A stretch of 64,000 nt of DNA, taken from positions 30,311,501 through 30,375,500 of the forward strand of contig NC_079880.1 in NCBI RefSeq assembly GCF_029227915.1, read 5' to 3'. Source of the stretch: Hydractinia symbiolongicarpus. Lineage: Eukaryota > Cnidaria > Hydrozoa > Anthoathecata > Hydractiniidae. A program made the position numbers and the translations under genes. Position 1 is the stretch's first letter; each line of letters starts with the position of its first letter. The notes beneath the pieces were generated by a model that was not told where the DNA came from, did not search any database, and saw only the letters and a list, made by a program, of their open reading frames with translations. Of this stretch, positions 32,171 through 43,800 are shown one piece after another.

Positions 32171-33014
32171 TCTCTCACTGTTAGATTAACAACAACAACA
32201 TCTTGTAACACTTGTTTGTGTTCCTCTTCTAAAGAAGATAAGGAGACAATTCTTACTTTACCAACATGCAAGTCAATAGGGGACTCTTCCAAGGCAATTT
32301 CGCAGTCGCAACAGCTTGTAGGTGACGACAGGTGGTTTTGCCCCCAGTGTTCATCACACCAGAAGAACACAACTGAAACACAAATTTCCAGTTGTGGCGA
32401 TATCCTTGTTGGTCAGTTACTTAGGTATGCGTCAGTTAATGGTTCTTCTTTCAAAGATACAAGATCGGTGAACTGTCTGCCTACGAAACACCAGGAGCTA
32501 ATCGTGCTTTCTCACCCTACTGATGAAATTTCCTTTAGCAACAAGTACAGATTAGTCGCCACCATTAACCATTCAGGTATCTTAAAAGCAGGACATTACT
32601 GGGCGTTTTTTAAAGATCAACGAAACACTTGGCTTAAGTGCAACGACTGCTGCGTTTCAGAAGTCAATTCATCTAACTCGAATAATTCATCCTGTTACAT
32701 ACTCATTTTACAGCTAAAACGTTTTGCCAGTGCCAACGGCCTTGTGTCAAAAATTGCCTCTCGTATTACTGCTTACCCTGGTACCCTTTCCATACCTTTT
32801 ACCGTAGATTGAGAAGTAAAATTTCGTAAAAATTTTCAATTAAGGGCTATTATCAACCATTGCGGCAACTTAAATAATGGTCACTACACAACCATAGCCT
32901 TCCACCACATGGTTCACAGGTGGATACATCGCAACGATAGAGCAGTAATTTTCTGTGATGACCGCCTTATTAACAGTCACGAGTCATACGTTTTCTTTTT
33001 AGAAGAGCTGAGGT

Positions 33015-33682
33015 AAGAATATTTTAACCAGAATGAGTCAGCAAGAGGGCTTGGCTATACTCAGTCTTGTCTTTGGAGAGTGACGACTCCACTTATTACC
33101 CAAGTCAAAAATAAAAATAAAAACAAAATCAAATAAAAATTAAGTTAGCAAGGGGGTTTGATCATACTAGGTCTTGTCTTTGGAGAGTGACGACTCCACT
33201 TATTACCCCAGTTAAAAAAAAATAAAAAAATAAAAAAACATTAGCAGGGGGGTTTGATCACACATGATCTTGTCTTTGGAGAGTAACGACTCCACTTATT
33301 ACCTGAGTTAAAAACAAAGAATAGCACAGTTGAACAGAAAGTGGTCAAAGTTTATTTTAGGAAGATAGGGATGTCTAGTTTCTGCTGATGATCGTCCGCG
33401 GACCTCTTCGAGGTGACCCAGCTAGACATCCAGGGTACTTAGGTTCAGAAATATGGGTCGAAACCTACCTGCCCTTGGTTAAAGTTCTGTTCATCTTTTC
33501 AAATGTGTTGTGTCCTTTTTATTTTTTTTCTATTTTTTTAATTAATTCCTTGTAAAAAGGGAGAATTGTGCTTTTAGAGGCATGTTCTCTAGAGGAGAAC
33601 AACCTCTAGCTTATTTCCAAAGACCTAACAGGTTGTGTTCATCATTGCGGTGGTTTGCCACCTCTTTGTAAATTATTTTCTT
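33015..33682 (+). other. Native structured 3' UTR of the USP retroelement
   Basis: Three modules (33038-33106, 33145-33212, 33242-33309) each contain TGGAG, an AGT(G/A)ACGA loop, CTCCA and TTATTACC. A larger fold follows: GATGTCTAG (33370) pairs with CTAGACATC (33422) and encloses GTCCGCGGAC and CCTCTTCGAGG hairpins. A CTCTAGAGG/CCTCTAG hairpin and a terminal GGTGG..CCACC hairpin complete it. Probably the RNA recognised by the RT. Confidence 0.7.
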
Positions 33683-33754
33683 CTTCTTTTAGCAGGACTT
33701 TCCCTAGAAAGAAATTTCCCTAGCGGTTCTAATTTACCCCAGCTAATCCTTGGC

Positions 33755-34440
33755 CGGTTAGTTTACCGTGATATAGGAGTTTGGTCACTCCCTTCTCTCT
33801 CTTGAGATCCTGTAAGAAACATAGCAAGGGGGCTAGACTTTTTGTCTTGTATTTTTGGGTTTGACGGTCCCACTTGTTACCCCAGTCCAGTAGGGAGGCA
33901 GAGTTTGCGCACTTTGCCTTCAGGATTGACGATCCTGCTGCCCTGAGTCTTTGATATTCTTGTCTTGTCTTCGTGGTTTGACGCCCACGCACATCACCCC
34001 AGTCATGACAGGCTGGCACTGTCATTAGGTTGACCAACGCAGCAATGATCTGTGTAAGGCAGAGTGTTGGGCGCCCTTAACACGTGTAAAGCTACAGCCA
34101 GGTTCACAAGTCCTGGCGCACAGATCGTTACCTACTTTAGTTTACATTTGTTCCATTAAAAATTATTCTCAGATTTATCCGTTTAAAGATAGTTTCTTCA
34201 TAATGAGTTTTATTTATTTTACGTGTGCCTATTAATTCAGTTTGAATTGCCTAATAGTTTTGTTTGTTATTTTTTTATGTTCTTTTATTAGTGTTTTGTG
34301 CTTTGCCAATGTTTTACGCGTCCTGTTTAATGGTCAATGTATTTTTTCTGAGAGAATCCTTGTTAAAAGGGAGGGTTTTGCTATTATGCAGAATCTTTGG
34401 AGAGTTACAACCTCTATAATATATAACCAGCCGTCATTAG
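33755..34440 (+). repeat. Structured 3'-UTR-like repeat, family 2 copy b
   Basis: Same series of hairpin modules as 22654-23395, including CAGGATTGACGATCCTG and TGACAGGCTGGCACTGTCA. It lies head-to-tail after the USP element. No coding. Confidence 0.65.
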
Positions 34441-34850
34441 ACAAGCTATATCACAACGATTTCATATCTGATCTTCGTAGTGTTACGCCCACGCATATTA
34501 CCCCAGTTACGACAGGCTGGTACTGTCATTAGGCAGGTCCACAGCAACAATTGTCTGTGTAACTCTGAGTGCTGGAGCTTCGTAACACGTGGAAAGCTAC
34601 AGTCAGGGTCACAAGTCCTGACGCACAGATAGTTGTGTGCTTTAACTTACACACATTCGTTAAGAATAATTTCAAATTTATCCGTTTAAGAATATTCACG
34701 TTATAATAAGTTCTATTTATCTCATGTGTACCTATTTAATTCATTTTGAATTGCTTTAATATTTGTTGTTTTGTGTTGTGTTCTGTCGCTGTTGTACTTT
34801 TGTGCTTGTTACGGTCAATGTTTTTATAAAAATCCCTGCACAAAGGTGAT
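34441..34850 (+). repeat. Structured 3'-UTR-like repeat, family 2 copy c (partial)
   Basis: Repeats the later part of family 2, from TCGTAGTGTTACGCCCACG through TGACAGGCTGG/CTGTCA to GTTACGGTCAATG. It directly follows copy b. Confidence 0.6.
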
Positions 34851-36395
34851 GCCGTAAAAACCATTGCAGCAATTGGGACATGTTGTAATGGTAGATAATA
34901 TTGTGCAAACATTTTTAAACAGAACGAACCGACATGCGTGATGTGTTCGACGTTTACTTTGCAAACATGGTTTCAGTTGTTGTGTACAAGCTGTAAATCG
35001 GCTTTTTTAGCACTACAGTATTGAAAGCCTTTCGTATTAATTTCTTGTTCATACAGTGCATATGCATAACCTTCAAAATGCGAAGTCATACTTGTTCGTC
35101 GACCAGGATGTTGTTTTGGCGAGTTTTACACTTTCTTGTGATAATATGCTTATTTGGATATAGCTGTGCATAGCCTTTTCTTCAAATCGTCATAATCTCT
35201 GTTTTTACAGTGCTCTAACTACTTTTGTAATGGTTTCTGTGGCTTAAAGTTTTCTTTGACATCAAGCTTCGCAGTTGATAAAAAACTCTAACTTGCCGTA
35301 TGATGCATTCGCTTTCTCCCACAATCTTTTTGAAATAGAAATTATGTCGTGTTGGTGTAGGTGTTGATTAATTGATATTATGGGAAGTTCATATGCCTTT
35401 TTGAAAAACCTAGAGACCTCAATCTCCTTCTTTCTGAAGTGCATATAATCGATTACCGTCAGAGTTTCGATGAAAGTTACCAGTCAATTCAATGTTTTTC
35501 TAGTTTTTATAACAATCTGGATTTCGTGTTTAGTCCAGTTCAGAATGTGATATGTTGGTGTTAGGACATGTAAAGCGAATGAATTGTGAGCAATGTATTT
35601 GTTATGTTCGCTAAGTTCACTACACCATATTTTTCGAACTCTCTTTAAGTACTTACTTTGGATTCTGTTTTTGTTGAGTGAGCCTTTGTACGAAACATTC
35701 TAAACAACAACTAGATACTTGTTCGTCATATTTTCTGCTATCGGTTGGATCTTGACACTGTTTATTTCCATTATTTCATTTATGCATTCTTATTTTCCAC
35801 GTTCAAATAAGTTTTATACAACTTGTAGACAACAGACATGACATGACAGTTTCTCAGTCTTCAAAAACTATAACTGTTTTAGAAGGCATTTCATTTAAAC
35901 TCTAATACTTTGGTCCCATCCTCTCTTTGCTTCACTATAGTGTTTAATATTACAAATCGATAGGATAATACCAAATGTAAAAATGTAAAATCTTTAGAGA
36001 GTATAGCCTCTACATGGCAACAACCATTTGTCTTAAGACAAGTATATCATTACAGCTTGGTTTTCTATCACCTCGTCATCGTTATATGCATGTATTCTTA
36101 ACTGTACTGACTTGTCATAGTTGTAACTGACAATTTCAAATTCACTCCTACAGTAAATCAAATTGATTTACCATAGTTTCCAAGATCAGATAACATAACA
36201 TGTTCTTCAGTATTCAATAACTTTTGCTATTCCAGAAAGTAATTCATTTCATAAAATCTAATACTTTGGCCATACACTTTATATATTTCACAATAGTGTT
36301 AAATCTTCAAAATCAATAAACTAATACCAAATAATATCTTCATATTTTCAAATGTATTAAATGTACTGACTTTCCACAGTTGTATCTAACTTTTC
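34851..36395. other. Mostly non-coding, degraded repeats
   Basis: A minus-strand ORF at 35262-35444 (HFRKKEIEVSRFFKKAYELP) belongs to no family I know. At 35985-36095 a remnant of the family-2 UTR end (TTTAGAGAGTATAGCCTCTA, TATCACCTCGTCATC) is present. Nothing else seen. Confidence 0.45.
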
Positions 36396-36507
36396 TAAAG
36401 GCCCGTTTCCACTCCAATTTTCCGTGGACAGGAAAAAGTTCCACGGAATTTTTTCTACCGGCATTTCCACAACGCGGGAAAATCAGAAAACGAAATCGAA
36501 AATAAAA

Positions 36508-37773
36508 ATGGCTGCAATAAATAGACACATGCTTTTACTAATTTTGCTGCGATGAAGATTATCTAGAGCAAGGCAAAGCAAGCGATGTTGGGTTCGTAAA
36601 ATACTTTCCGAACGTACTTTCAAAGGTGAATATCATGTGCTCATTCAAGAAATGAAATTGTTTGACCATGAGTACTTTTTTAAACAATTTCGCATGTCAC
36701 CAACCCGGTTTGAGCATTTGTTGTCACTGATTGCTCCAATTATTACGAAATGTTCATTGCGCAGGGAGGCAATTAGTCCGTCAGAAAGACTTTGTTTAAC
36801 ATTACCCTATCTAGTGACTGGTGATTCTCAAGTATCCATTGCATGTAGTTATCGCGTAAGTCCGACATCAATTACTCGCATAGTTGCAGAAACGTGCGAA
36901 GCTCTTTGGACGATGTTATTGAGAGAAGGCTACTTGAAATGTCCTACAACGAGTGAAGAGTGGAAAAAAATATCCCAAAAGTTCGAAGAATTATGGAACT
37001 TTTTAAACTGCGTAGGTGCAATTGATGGTAAACACGTTATGATGCAAGCACCTGCATCATCTGGCTCTACTTTTTTTAATTATAAAAAGCATCACAGCAT
37101 AGTTCTGTTAGCTGTATGTAATGCCACTTACGAATTTACGCTAGTGGACGTAGGTCAGTCAGGACGGAATAGCGATGGAGGAGTGTTTTTAAATAGTGAC
37201 CTTGGAACGGCAATAAACGATCAAACGTTGGGCATTCCTAATGCAAGAATACTTCGTGGAACTCAAGAGAATTTCCCATATGTTTTTGTGGGTGATGAAG
37301 CATTTCCCCTCAAGCGATTTATGATGAAACCATATGCTAGAAGCAATCTTAATAGCAAAAAAAGAATATGTAACTACCGCTTTTCTCGAGCACGGAGGGT
37401 TATAGAGAATTGTTTTGGAATATGCGCTTCAAGATTTCGAATCTTCCGTCGACCAATAATAAGAAAAATAGAGACTGTTGTGAAAATAACAAAAGCTGTG
37501 GTGGCTCTCCATAATTATTTAATGAAACACAAATCGGCTAGTTATTGCCCCTCAGGTTACCCTGATGTAGAGGCGACAAATGGTATAACACCTGGAGAAT
37601 GGCGAAGTGAAACAACAGATTGTAATGGCTTATTACCTATCGCTAACCAAGGTTCTAATAATTTTAGTAGGTCAGCAGCACAGATACGAGATCAATTTTG
37701 CAGATACTTTAATTCTCCGGCTGGTTCATTAAGTTGGCAATGGGATATAGTAAATACAACTGCAGATATGTGA
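36508..37773 (+). CDS. Harbinger (HARBI1-like) DDE transposase
   Basis: ORF of 378 codons from 36637. The frame extends upstream to an ATG at 36508, with a single TGA at 36553-36555 between. Features are an N-terminal helical region (RMSPTRFEHLLSLI; a helix-turn-helix around SYRVSPTSITRIV) and a DDE_Tnp_4 core. Its catalytic residues are in GAIDGKHV (Asp), VGDEAFPL (Asp) and RRVIENCFG (Glu). All three are intact and no other stop is present. In this superfamily the transposase needs the Myb/MADF partner for DNA binding and nuclear import. If translation starts at an internal codon, or the TGA lies in an unseen intron, the protein may still be functional. Confidence 0.92.
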
Positions 37774-37825
37774 TAACTTTGTAATATATACATAATAAGT
37801 CTATATATATTGTATATGATGTAAC

Positions 37826-40800
37826 TTATTCTTCCTCTGTCAAGTTATAAAACAATTCACTTATCTTCATTTTCGCATATTGTTGTTTTCGGTTTGATAA
37901 CTCCTTCAAAGTATGTACAAAACTAAGTAAAAACGAAGTTTCAGAATCATTTTCAGCTTTTGAAGGAGTAACTTCCTTATTGTTGTCATCACTTAATGCT
38001 TTTATTAACAAAGCATCAACACTTATTTGTAAATCTGCTTTTCTTTTGGCAGATTTCCTTCTTAATGGCTCAACGTTCTCCTGCAAACCATCGTCAACAG
38101 TTTGACTTTCAATAGATATGGGTAAATTTGATGCAGTTTTTCGAAGCAGTGAAACGTCTTTCAGGAAATCCAGCTCAGCAAAAAAATTGCAAGTGGGCAG
38201 CTTTTTGTTGCCTGCCCCTGAACGTGTCATCTTCTCTCTTCGTTGAAGGCACTTCCGATAGTTGTCACGCAACTTCTCCCATTCCTTTTTCAGATATTCC
38301 ACTTAAATAAAATAAATTTCTTAAGATATATATCTCGGGCAACTTACGTCGTCTTTAATTTTTTCGGGAGAAGCACGTGTATACCGCGTTTCTTTAAATT
38401 ATTTCCCACGTTTTGCTGTTTGACGTGTTCTTTTGACGTGCTGATTTTGTGGGAGGATACATCGCTGACATGCCATTATTTTTAATCAATATCTTATATT
38501 AAATAATTATAAACTTTACAAGTGACAAGAAAATAGCTAGCTAAACAGCAAAACAAAGTTCTCCGTTTCTCAGACTGATATAGTACAGGCGATTGTGCGT
38601 AGTATAATCGAGTTTCAATATATTGAAACATAAAAATTTTAGAAAATCTCTCAGTTGACAAGTTGGCTCGTTGCATTTGATATCTCGAGACAATCAACAT
38701 CTACTTTATCAACCTTCGTTTTGTATTTCTTGATCCTCGAATACAGAGTATTGCTGAACGCAGTAAACAAAATGATAATTTCGTCCGAAGCCAGTTTGTA
38801 ACGGTACTTTGTTCTAGATTTCTTTTTTCCGCTACTTTATGCGACAGAGTGGGGATAAAATGTTCTGTCTCTCGACTGGACCCCCCATATGGTGTGAAAA
38901 TCAGCGGTGTAAATGATCCGTGTTCTACTTCTAGCACTCTTTGTCCATATGCACGTTTCTTGATGTTTTCATTCGATTTGAATGCATTAGGCAGTTTCTG
39001 ATTGAGGTATGTCAAAGCGAATGGGTTAAATACCCTTACGTCAAAAAATGCTCGTTGACCTCGTTGCCAGAATCCTCTAACGCTAATGTCGAGTCTAGCT
39101 TCATCTGTGGAGTTTGCAGAATTGCTTAATTTTTCTCCAGTCAGCTGTTGTAAATGCGGTTCTGTTTCTACATCATTGGAAATCTCTTCAGATATTTTTG
39201 CCAAAGTATCTCTTAATTCGTCGTGACGTTGATGAATATAGCCACCCTTGATACATGACATAGGAAGGTCAATCGTGAAGCGTTTTCCACAGACACAAAT
39301 TGTTGGTAGGAGCTTCAAATCCCACCGATATCTCATTCGTATGGCATCATAAAACTCTCTTTTGTTGAGTGCATAATTCTCAGATTTTATTGGGAGTGCT
39401 GAAAACCAACTTGAAGCACCTTTCATTGTCGCCAAATCATTTGCTCGTAATTGCTCATTCGTCATGCGTTGGCGAATTTCTTTCAGCTTTTCGTTGTGCA
39501 ACATTTGTATCTGTTTAAGGATTTTGCTTTTGATATTATTGTGTAACTGTTTGTCAAGTTTATAAGACGTTTGCTGTAGTTTAATTCTTTCTGCTAGTTG
39601 TTTTGTCATTTCAACAGAATTTTCATGTTCTCTCTTTGATGATTCGACTAATATCACAATTCCCATACCACCATAGCGAATTGGTAAACTCAGTAATATT
39701 CTCTCGTTTTCGGTACATTTATGTCCCTCTGTCAATGCTGGGATCAATGTATTGTCGATAACATCGTCCAGTACTTTGATATACTTGCTCATATCCCCAA
39801 GTGTCCGGATAAAATAGTTAAATTTGTGTTGAAATCCACTTATGTAAGCAGCATAGGCAGCGTGTGGTTGAAAAAGTGCAATTGTAGCTAACTTCTTTAT
39901 CTGAACAATCCATTCATTTACCAACCCAATGATGTACTTTTCTTTCTCATCTTGTGTACCTATAAAGCTGCCAAAATATTTATTTCCAACTGTAGTGATG
40001 TTTATCTTCGTGTCACTGAAGACATCATCAGCTACTAATTTATGTTCATCCTTTACTATTAACCATGATTTTGTTGCTTTAGGATAATAGCCGAATAATG
40101 GACCATAATGCTCAACTTTATCCCACCATTTTCTTAATTCAAATATTTTTCCGGCACCTCCCAGATCATCAGCATAAGCGCAGTGAGTTATGTTCAACTT
40201 TCTATCTTCCACGTCATTCTTCAACAGCGGGAGAAGAGGAACAATTCCAACTGCATAAGCTGGCATAGCGAACGGGTCACCTTGAGTTGTTCCTTCTGCC
40301 GATAATATTTCTTTCCCACCCATAACAAACAGCCTCGATGGTGAGCTATAACAATTTTGTATATACGTAGACATAGCTGGACATATGTATCGGATATTAT
40401 GAAGTAGCACTTTCCGATTAAGTGAGTTAAAAGCATTCGTAGCATCTACTAAAAGTAATGCGTCTGTTCCTTCTTCTTCAAAAATTGTTGTCATGGCATG
40501 AGCAGCTGCCTCACATCCAGAAGGTAGACCAGCACATAATTGGAGAGAACCAGCGCTTTCAAGTATTTCCGGTTTGATTACTGATATTATGGACTTTCCA
40601 ATCACCCTTCGAAGAACCTCCCCCACACCGATAGGCCGCACACCAGGTTTCTTATCTAGTGGTATTAACCTACAAGCGATGTATGCTTCCAGTGAATTGC
40701 CTTCTGTGTGATCAAATGCAGTTGCACAAAGATTTTTCGCGAACCGAGCCAAAGATGATCTCAATTCCACGCCGATCTTTCCAAAATTCTTTGACACTAA

Positions 40801-43800
40801 TATACGTCTCCAGCCATCTGAATTCATTCCTGACGGTCCTGCTAAACCTTTTGTACGAAGTGCGGCTTTTAATATTGTTGTTTCATCTATGTTGTTGTAA
40901 ATAGCAGGATCGATAAATGGGATTTCCCCTTTGAGAAGCACAGATTCATCAGCGTCAACAGGATTTGGATGTTTCAACCTCAGTTCTTGGAGTGTCTCAT
41001 CAGTTAGATCCAGTACTCCACCAGACATCTTATCATCCAATAATCTTAGTGCAGCATGTATCTTTCCTTGAAGCATTAGTTTTGCGAAATTTTTAGCGCA
41101 CTGCTCTGGAGTATTCAGGGAATTTGGTTTTGGGATTTTAGATTGTATAGTCCTCGATTCTCTCATCAAATCATCGAATCTTCCTTCCACCCAGAGATTT
41201 AATCTACGGTTAAGACATTCAGAGTGATCCTTCGCTTTGGACTTGTATGATGGTTTTTGTAGTAGAAGCATCGGCATCGTCATAACTGCTTTGATAGAAA
41301 TCCCCTTTAATAAATCTACTTGTTGGTTCCAGATTTCTATGAGTCTTATTGTTTCAGTAATATATCTCTTCCCTGCTTCACCTGTTGGTAGTAAAAACAA
41401 TTTTCTTCTCCAGTGCACAACTTCGTCGTACGTGGCATTGAAGATTTGTATCACGTCATCTAACATATGATCACCCCAAATCTTGATTTGTGCTTGATTT
41501 CTATTTATAACAGTGGTTTCGTAATGATTTTCCAAAGTTTTGACACCTGAGCTTTGCGTTGTTGACTTCAATTTAATGTTTTCCTTTTTTGAAGTTTCCG
41601 TTAAAGACACCCCTGCAATGACTTCTTTAATTTTCCTTGTATTTTCTGGGTTTTTTATCACCAGGTTTCGTTTACAGGCTTTCAAATGCAATTTAAGTCC
41701 AGAGGAACTCTTGCATTTCTTCTCACAATGCGTGCAATTGTAGTTTTCAAACCATTTTGTGTTGGGTATAGCAGTGTTTCCAGAAGATTGATTTCCTTTT
41801 TCAACCATAGAATTTTCACCCAAACTTATTTTTCTTTCCTCAGAATCATTGTCTTGTGGTGGTGGTTGATCATTATAAAATAATCGTTTAATCATTCCAT
41901 CCATGCTGTTTCAGTACAATCGATAGACGCAAAACAAATACACTAAAACTAATTTCTCTCCTACCTCAAAGGACCCCGATAAGGAGACTGCCTTTATAAT
42001 GCGCCTTCTTTAAATCTTAAATTTGATACCAAACACTCTTCGCAAACACCAACTGTCAGATAAGAATAAATTTTAAATTTACTGGGGTACCTAAGAGGTC
42101 CCCGATGAGGAGGGTGCCCTTTCAAAGCAAATCTTTAAACAAAACAAATCTTTAATTGCGTAAAGTCTTTTCAGCGTTGTGTTGGATGTAAGCCGTGTGT
42201 CAATTATACCATGAATTCCAGTTTAAACAGCAGTCAACAATGTCAAGAAGTAAGTGATTATTAATTTGTTAATCTTTTGAAACCCGTTTCGTGTCTTAAC
42301 ACAAGTTTCGCGTAGATGTGTTTACTAATTAATTACTTTTGGTTTTTTGTTTATGTTTTCGTGCCGCCATCTTTAACGGTTGTCTGTTTGCCATTATTTT
42401 TAAAGTGTGGGAAGAGAGGAGGGCAAGAAGGCAGCCATCTTCTTTACGAATGTCTTTTTGACAGAAATGTTTGGGACGTATTTGTAACAGAACACAGAAA
42501 AAAGCTATAGGTAAAATTATATACATATATATATTTTACTAAGAACTCCCAAAAGTGTTTACCTGGTTAGCTAAAGTTTAAATTTTTACCATCATGGTTT
42601 GACAGCTAGCTAGCTATACCTATAGCTATAGCTATATAAACAGCAATATAAACAGTAATAAATAACAGTCAGTCAAAAAATACAAACTCTTTATGTAGGT
42701 CTTAGATCACTGCAGATTACAGATTAGCTAGCTAAATAGTCGTGGGTGCAAATCCCGCCTCTGTACAAAAGATTAGCTTAATTATTAGAAAAGCAGTTTA
42801 GCTAGCTAGTATTCTCTTGCATTAGTAGGGTACGGATATATGCACCACATAATGAACCGTAATGAGTGAAAGTTTTTGAGTGCTTTAGAAAAGATTTTGT
42901 TATTTTATTTTTAAACTGATCTGAACTTGTTTCATGGGCGTACGTCTAAAAGTCCCTTAGTGGTTGTTAAAAACAATATATCTTTAATTTTCTAAATCAA
43001 GGATAGCTAGCTGATAAAGTATATACAAAAGTTATATTTAATAAAAGCTGTTGAAAATAATATGTTTATACTCACAAGTTTTAATGTTTATGTTTTAACG
43101 GGAGTATTGCACAGGTTTAAAAAATCGACAGGCAATTAAAATGCTGACTTAGAAAAACTTATTTCTTGTGTAAAGTTAAAACAAGACCAGACTTGTGAGA
43201 TTTGACCTTTTTTATAAATATTGTCCTCAAAATCTCTAGAATATAATATTTAAAATATAAACATTGTTTAACAATATATATATTCTGAAAAAACAAACAC
43301 TTTATATCTTCCTCCATTGATCTAAAAGTTTCTGAGCAATGTTATTTATTTTATATTTTTCCCTGCAGGTGTCATTTAACCGCAAGTCATTTATACTTGG
43401 CACCTTCAAATTTTTGTCTACAAACTGTTTTTCCCAAGTTTGAATACAAACTTGTGCTTCCTGTTGAGCATCCATAATCAATTTGCGGAAATGAAAAATT
43501 AAAACCTTTACAACTTTTTCTTGAGTTTTCGCTTTTTGTATTTTTAAATAAGACATGATGTTTATCAAACTCTTGCAATTTTACTGAGTGTCCAATAACA
43601 TGTGCAATCATCTTACCAACGCTAGACACAAGCAAATCGCTGTTCTGTGTAACAACCATTTTTGTTACTAACTTGGAAGAATGATTTTCCTTTACCTGTA
43701 TAAATTTTTCAAAACCGACGGCTTTATCATCCATGTCAAGTATTCCAGGTTGTCCTCTAGTGAAACTTCAGTAACTTCATTGTTATCTTCGCTTCCTGGT

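Larger units (their letters stand above)
30993..33014 (+). pseudogene. C-terminal USP deubiquitinase domain of the retroelement
   Basis: In the same frame as the endonuclease the reading continues CTKLSKYSSLVEVKRRNGW to a canonical USP Cys box GLINKGNTCYANSILQ (about 31410). Then come LHRSRSATDPSNFLRALQ (31590-31650) and, after an inserted 3'-UTR copy, the finger segment (SCNTCLCSSSKEDKE; WFCPQCSSHQK) and a His box INHSGILKAGHYWAF ... WLKCND (about 32570-32650). A second LQLKRFASANG block and second His box INHCGNLNNGHYTT (about 32850) follow, to the stop after LLEELR at 33012-33014. USPs cleave ubiquitin; here the activity would be delivered with the RT. Broken by two insertions and at least two stops. 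Confidence 0.85.
28430..33682 (+). mobile_element. Non-LTR retrotransposon with RT, RLE and USP domains
   Basis: A near-complete but decayed copy. The coding part runs 28433-33014 and the structured 3' UTR runs 33015-33682, ending TGTAAATTATTTTCTT with no poly(A). The left boundary is judged from where RT-type sequence begins and is uncertain. Two short 3'-end copies of the same family are inserted in its USP region (31536-31580 and 31648-32170). Confidence 0.8.
38486..42388 (-). mobile_element. Full-length RLE-type non-LTR retrotransposon
   Basis: A 15-bp target duplication TGCCATTATTTTTAA flanks it (38471-38485 and 42389-42403), defining both ends. It is 3.9 kb with one long ORF, a 5' UTR of about 480 bp and a 3' UTR of about 215 bp without a poly(A) tail. 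It inserted into the nested transposon. The intact ORF suggests a young, possibly active copy. Confidence 0.9.

Noticed and set aside
31530-32175. Spliceosomal introns in the USP region
   Set aside because: The inserted segments lack GT/AG boundaries and match the 3' UTR of the same element, so retro-insertion is the better explanation.
42735-42770. Possible tRNA (GGGTGCAAATCCCGCC)
   Set aside because: Only a T-arm-like hairpin; no A-box, D arm or acceptor pairing upstream.
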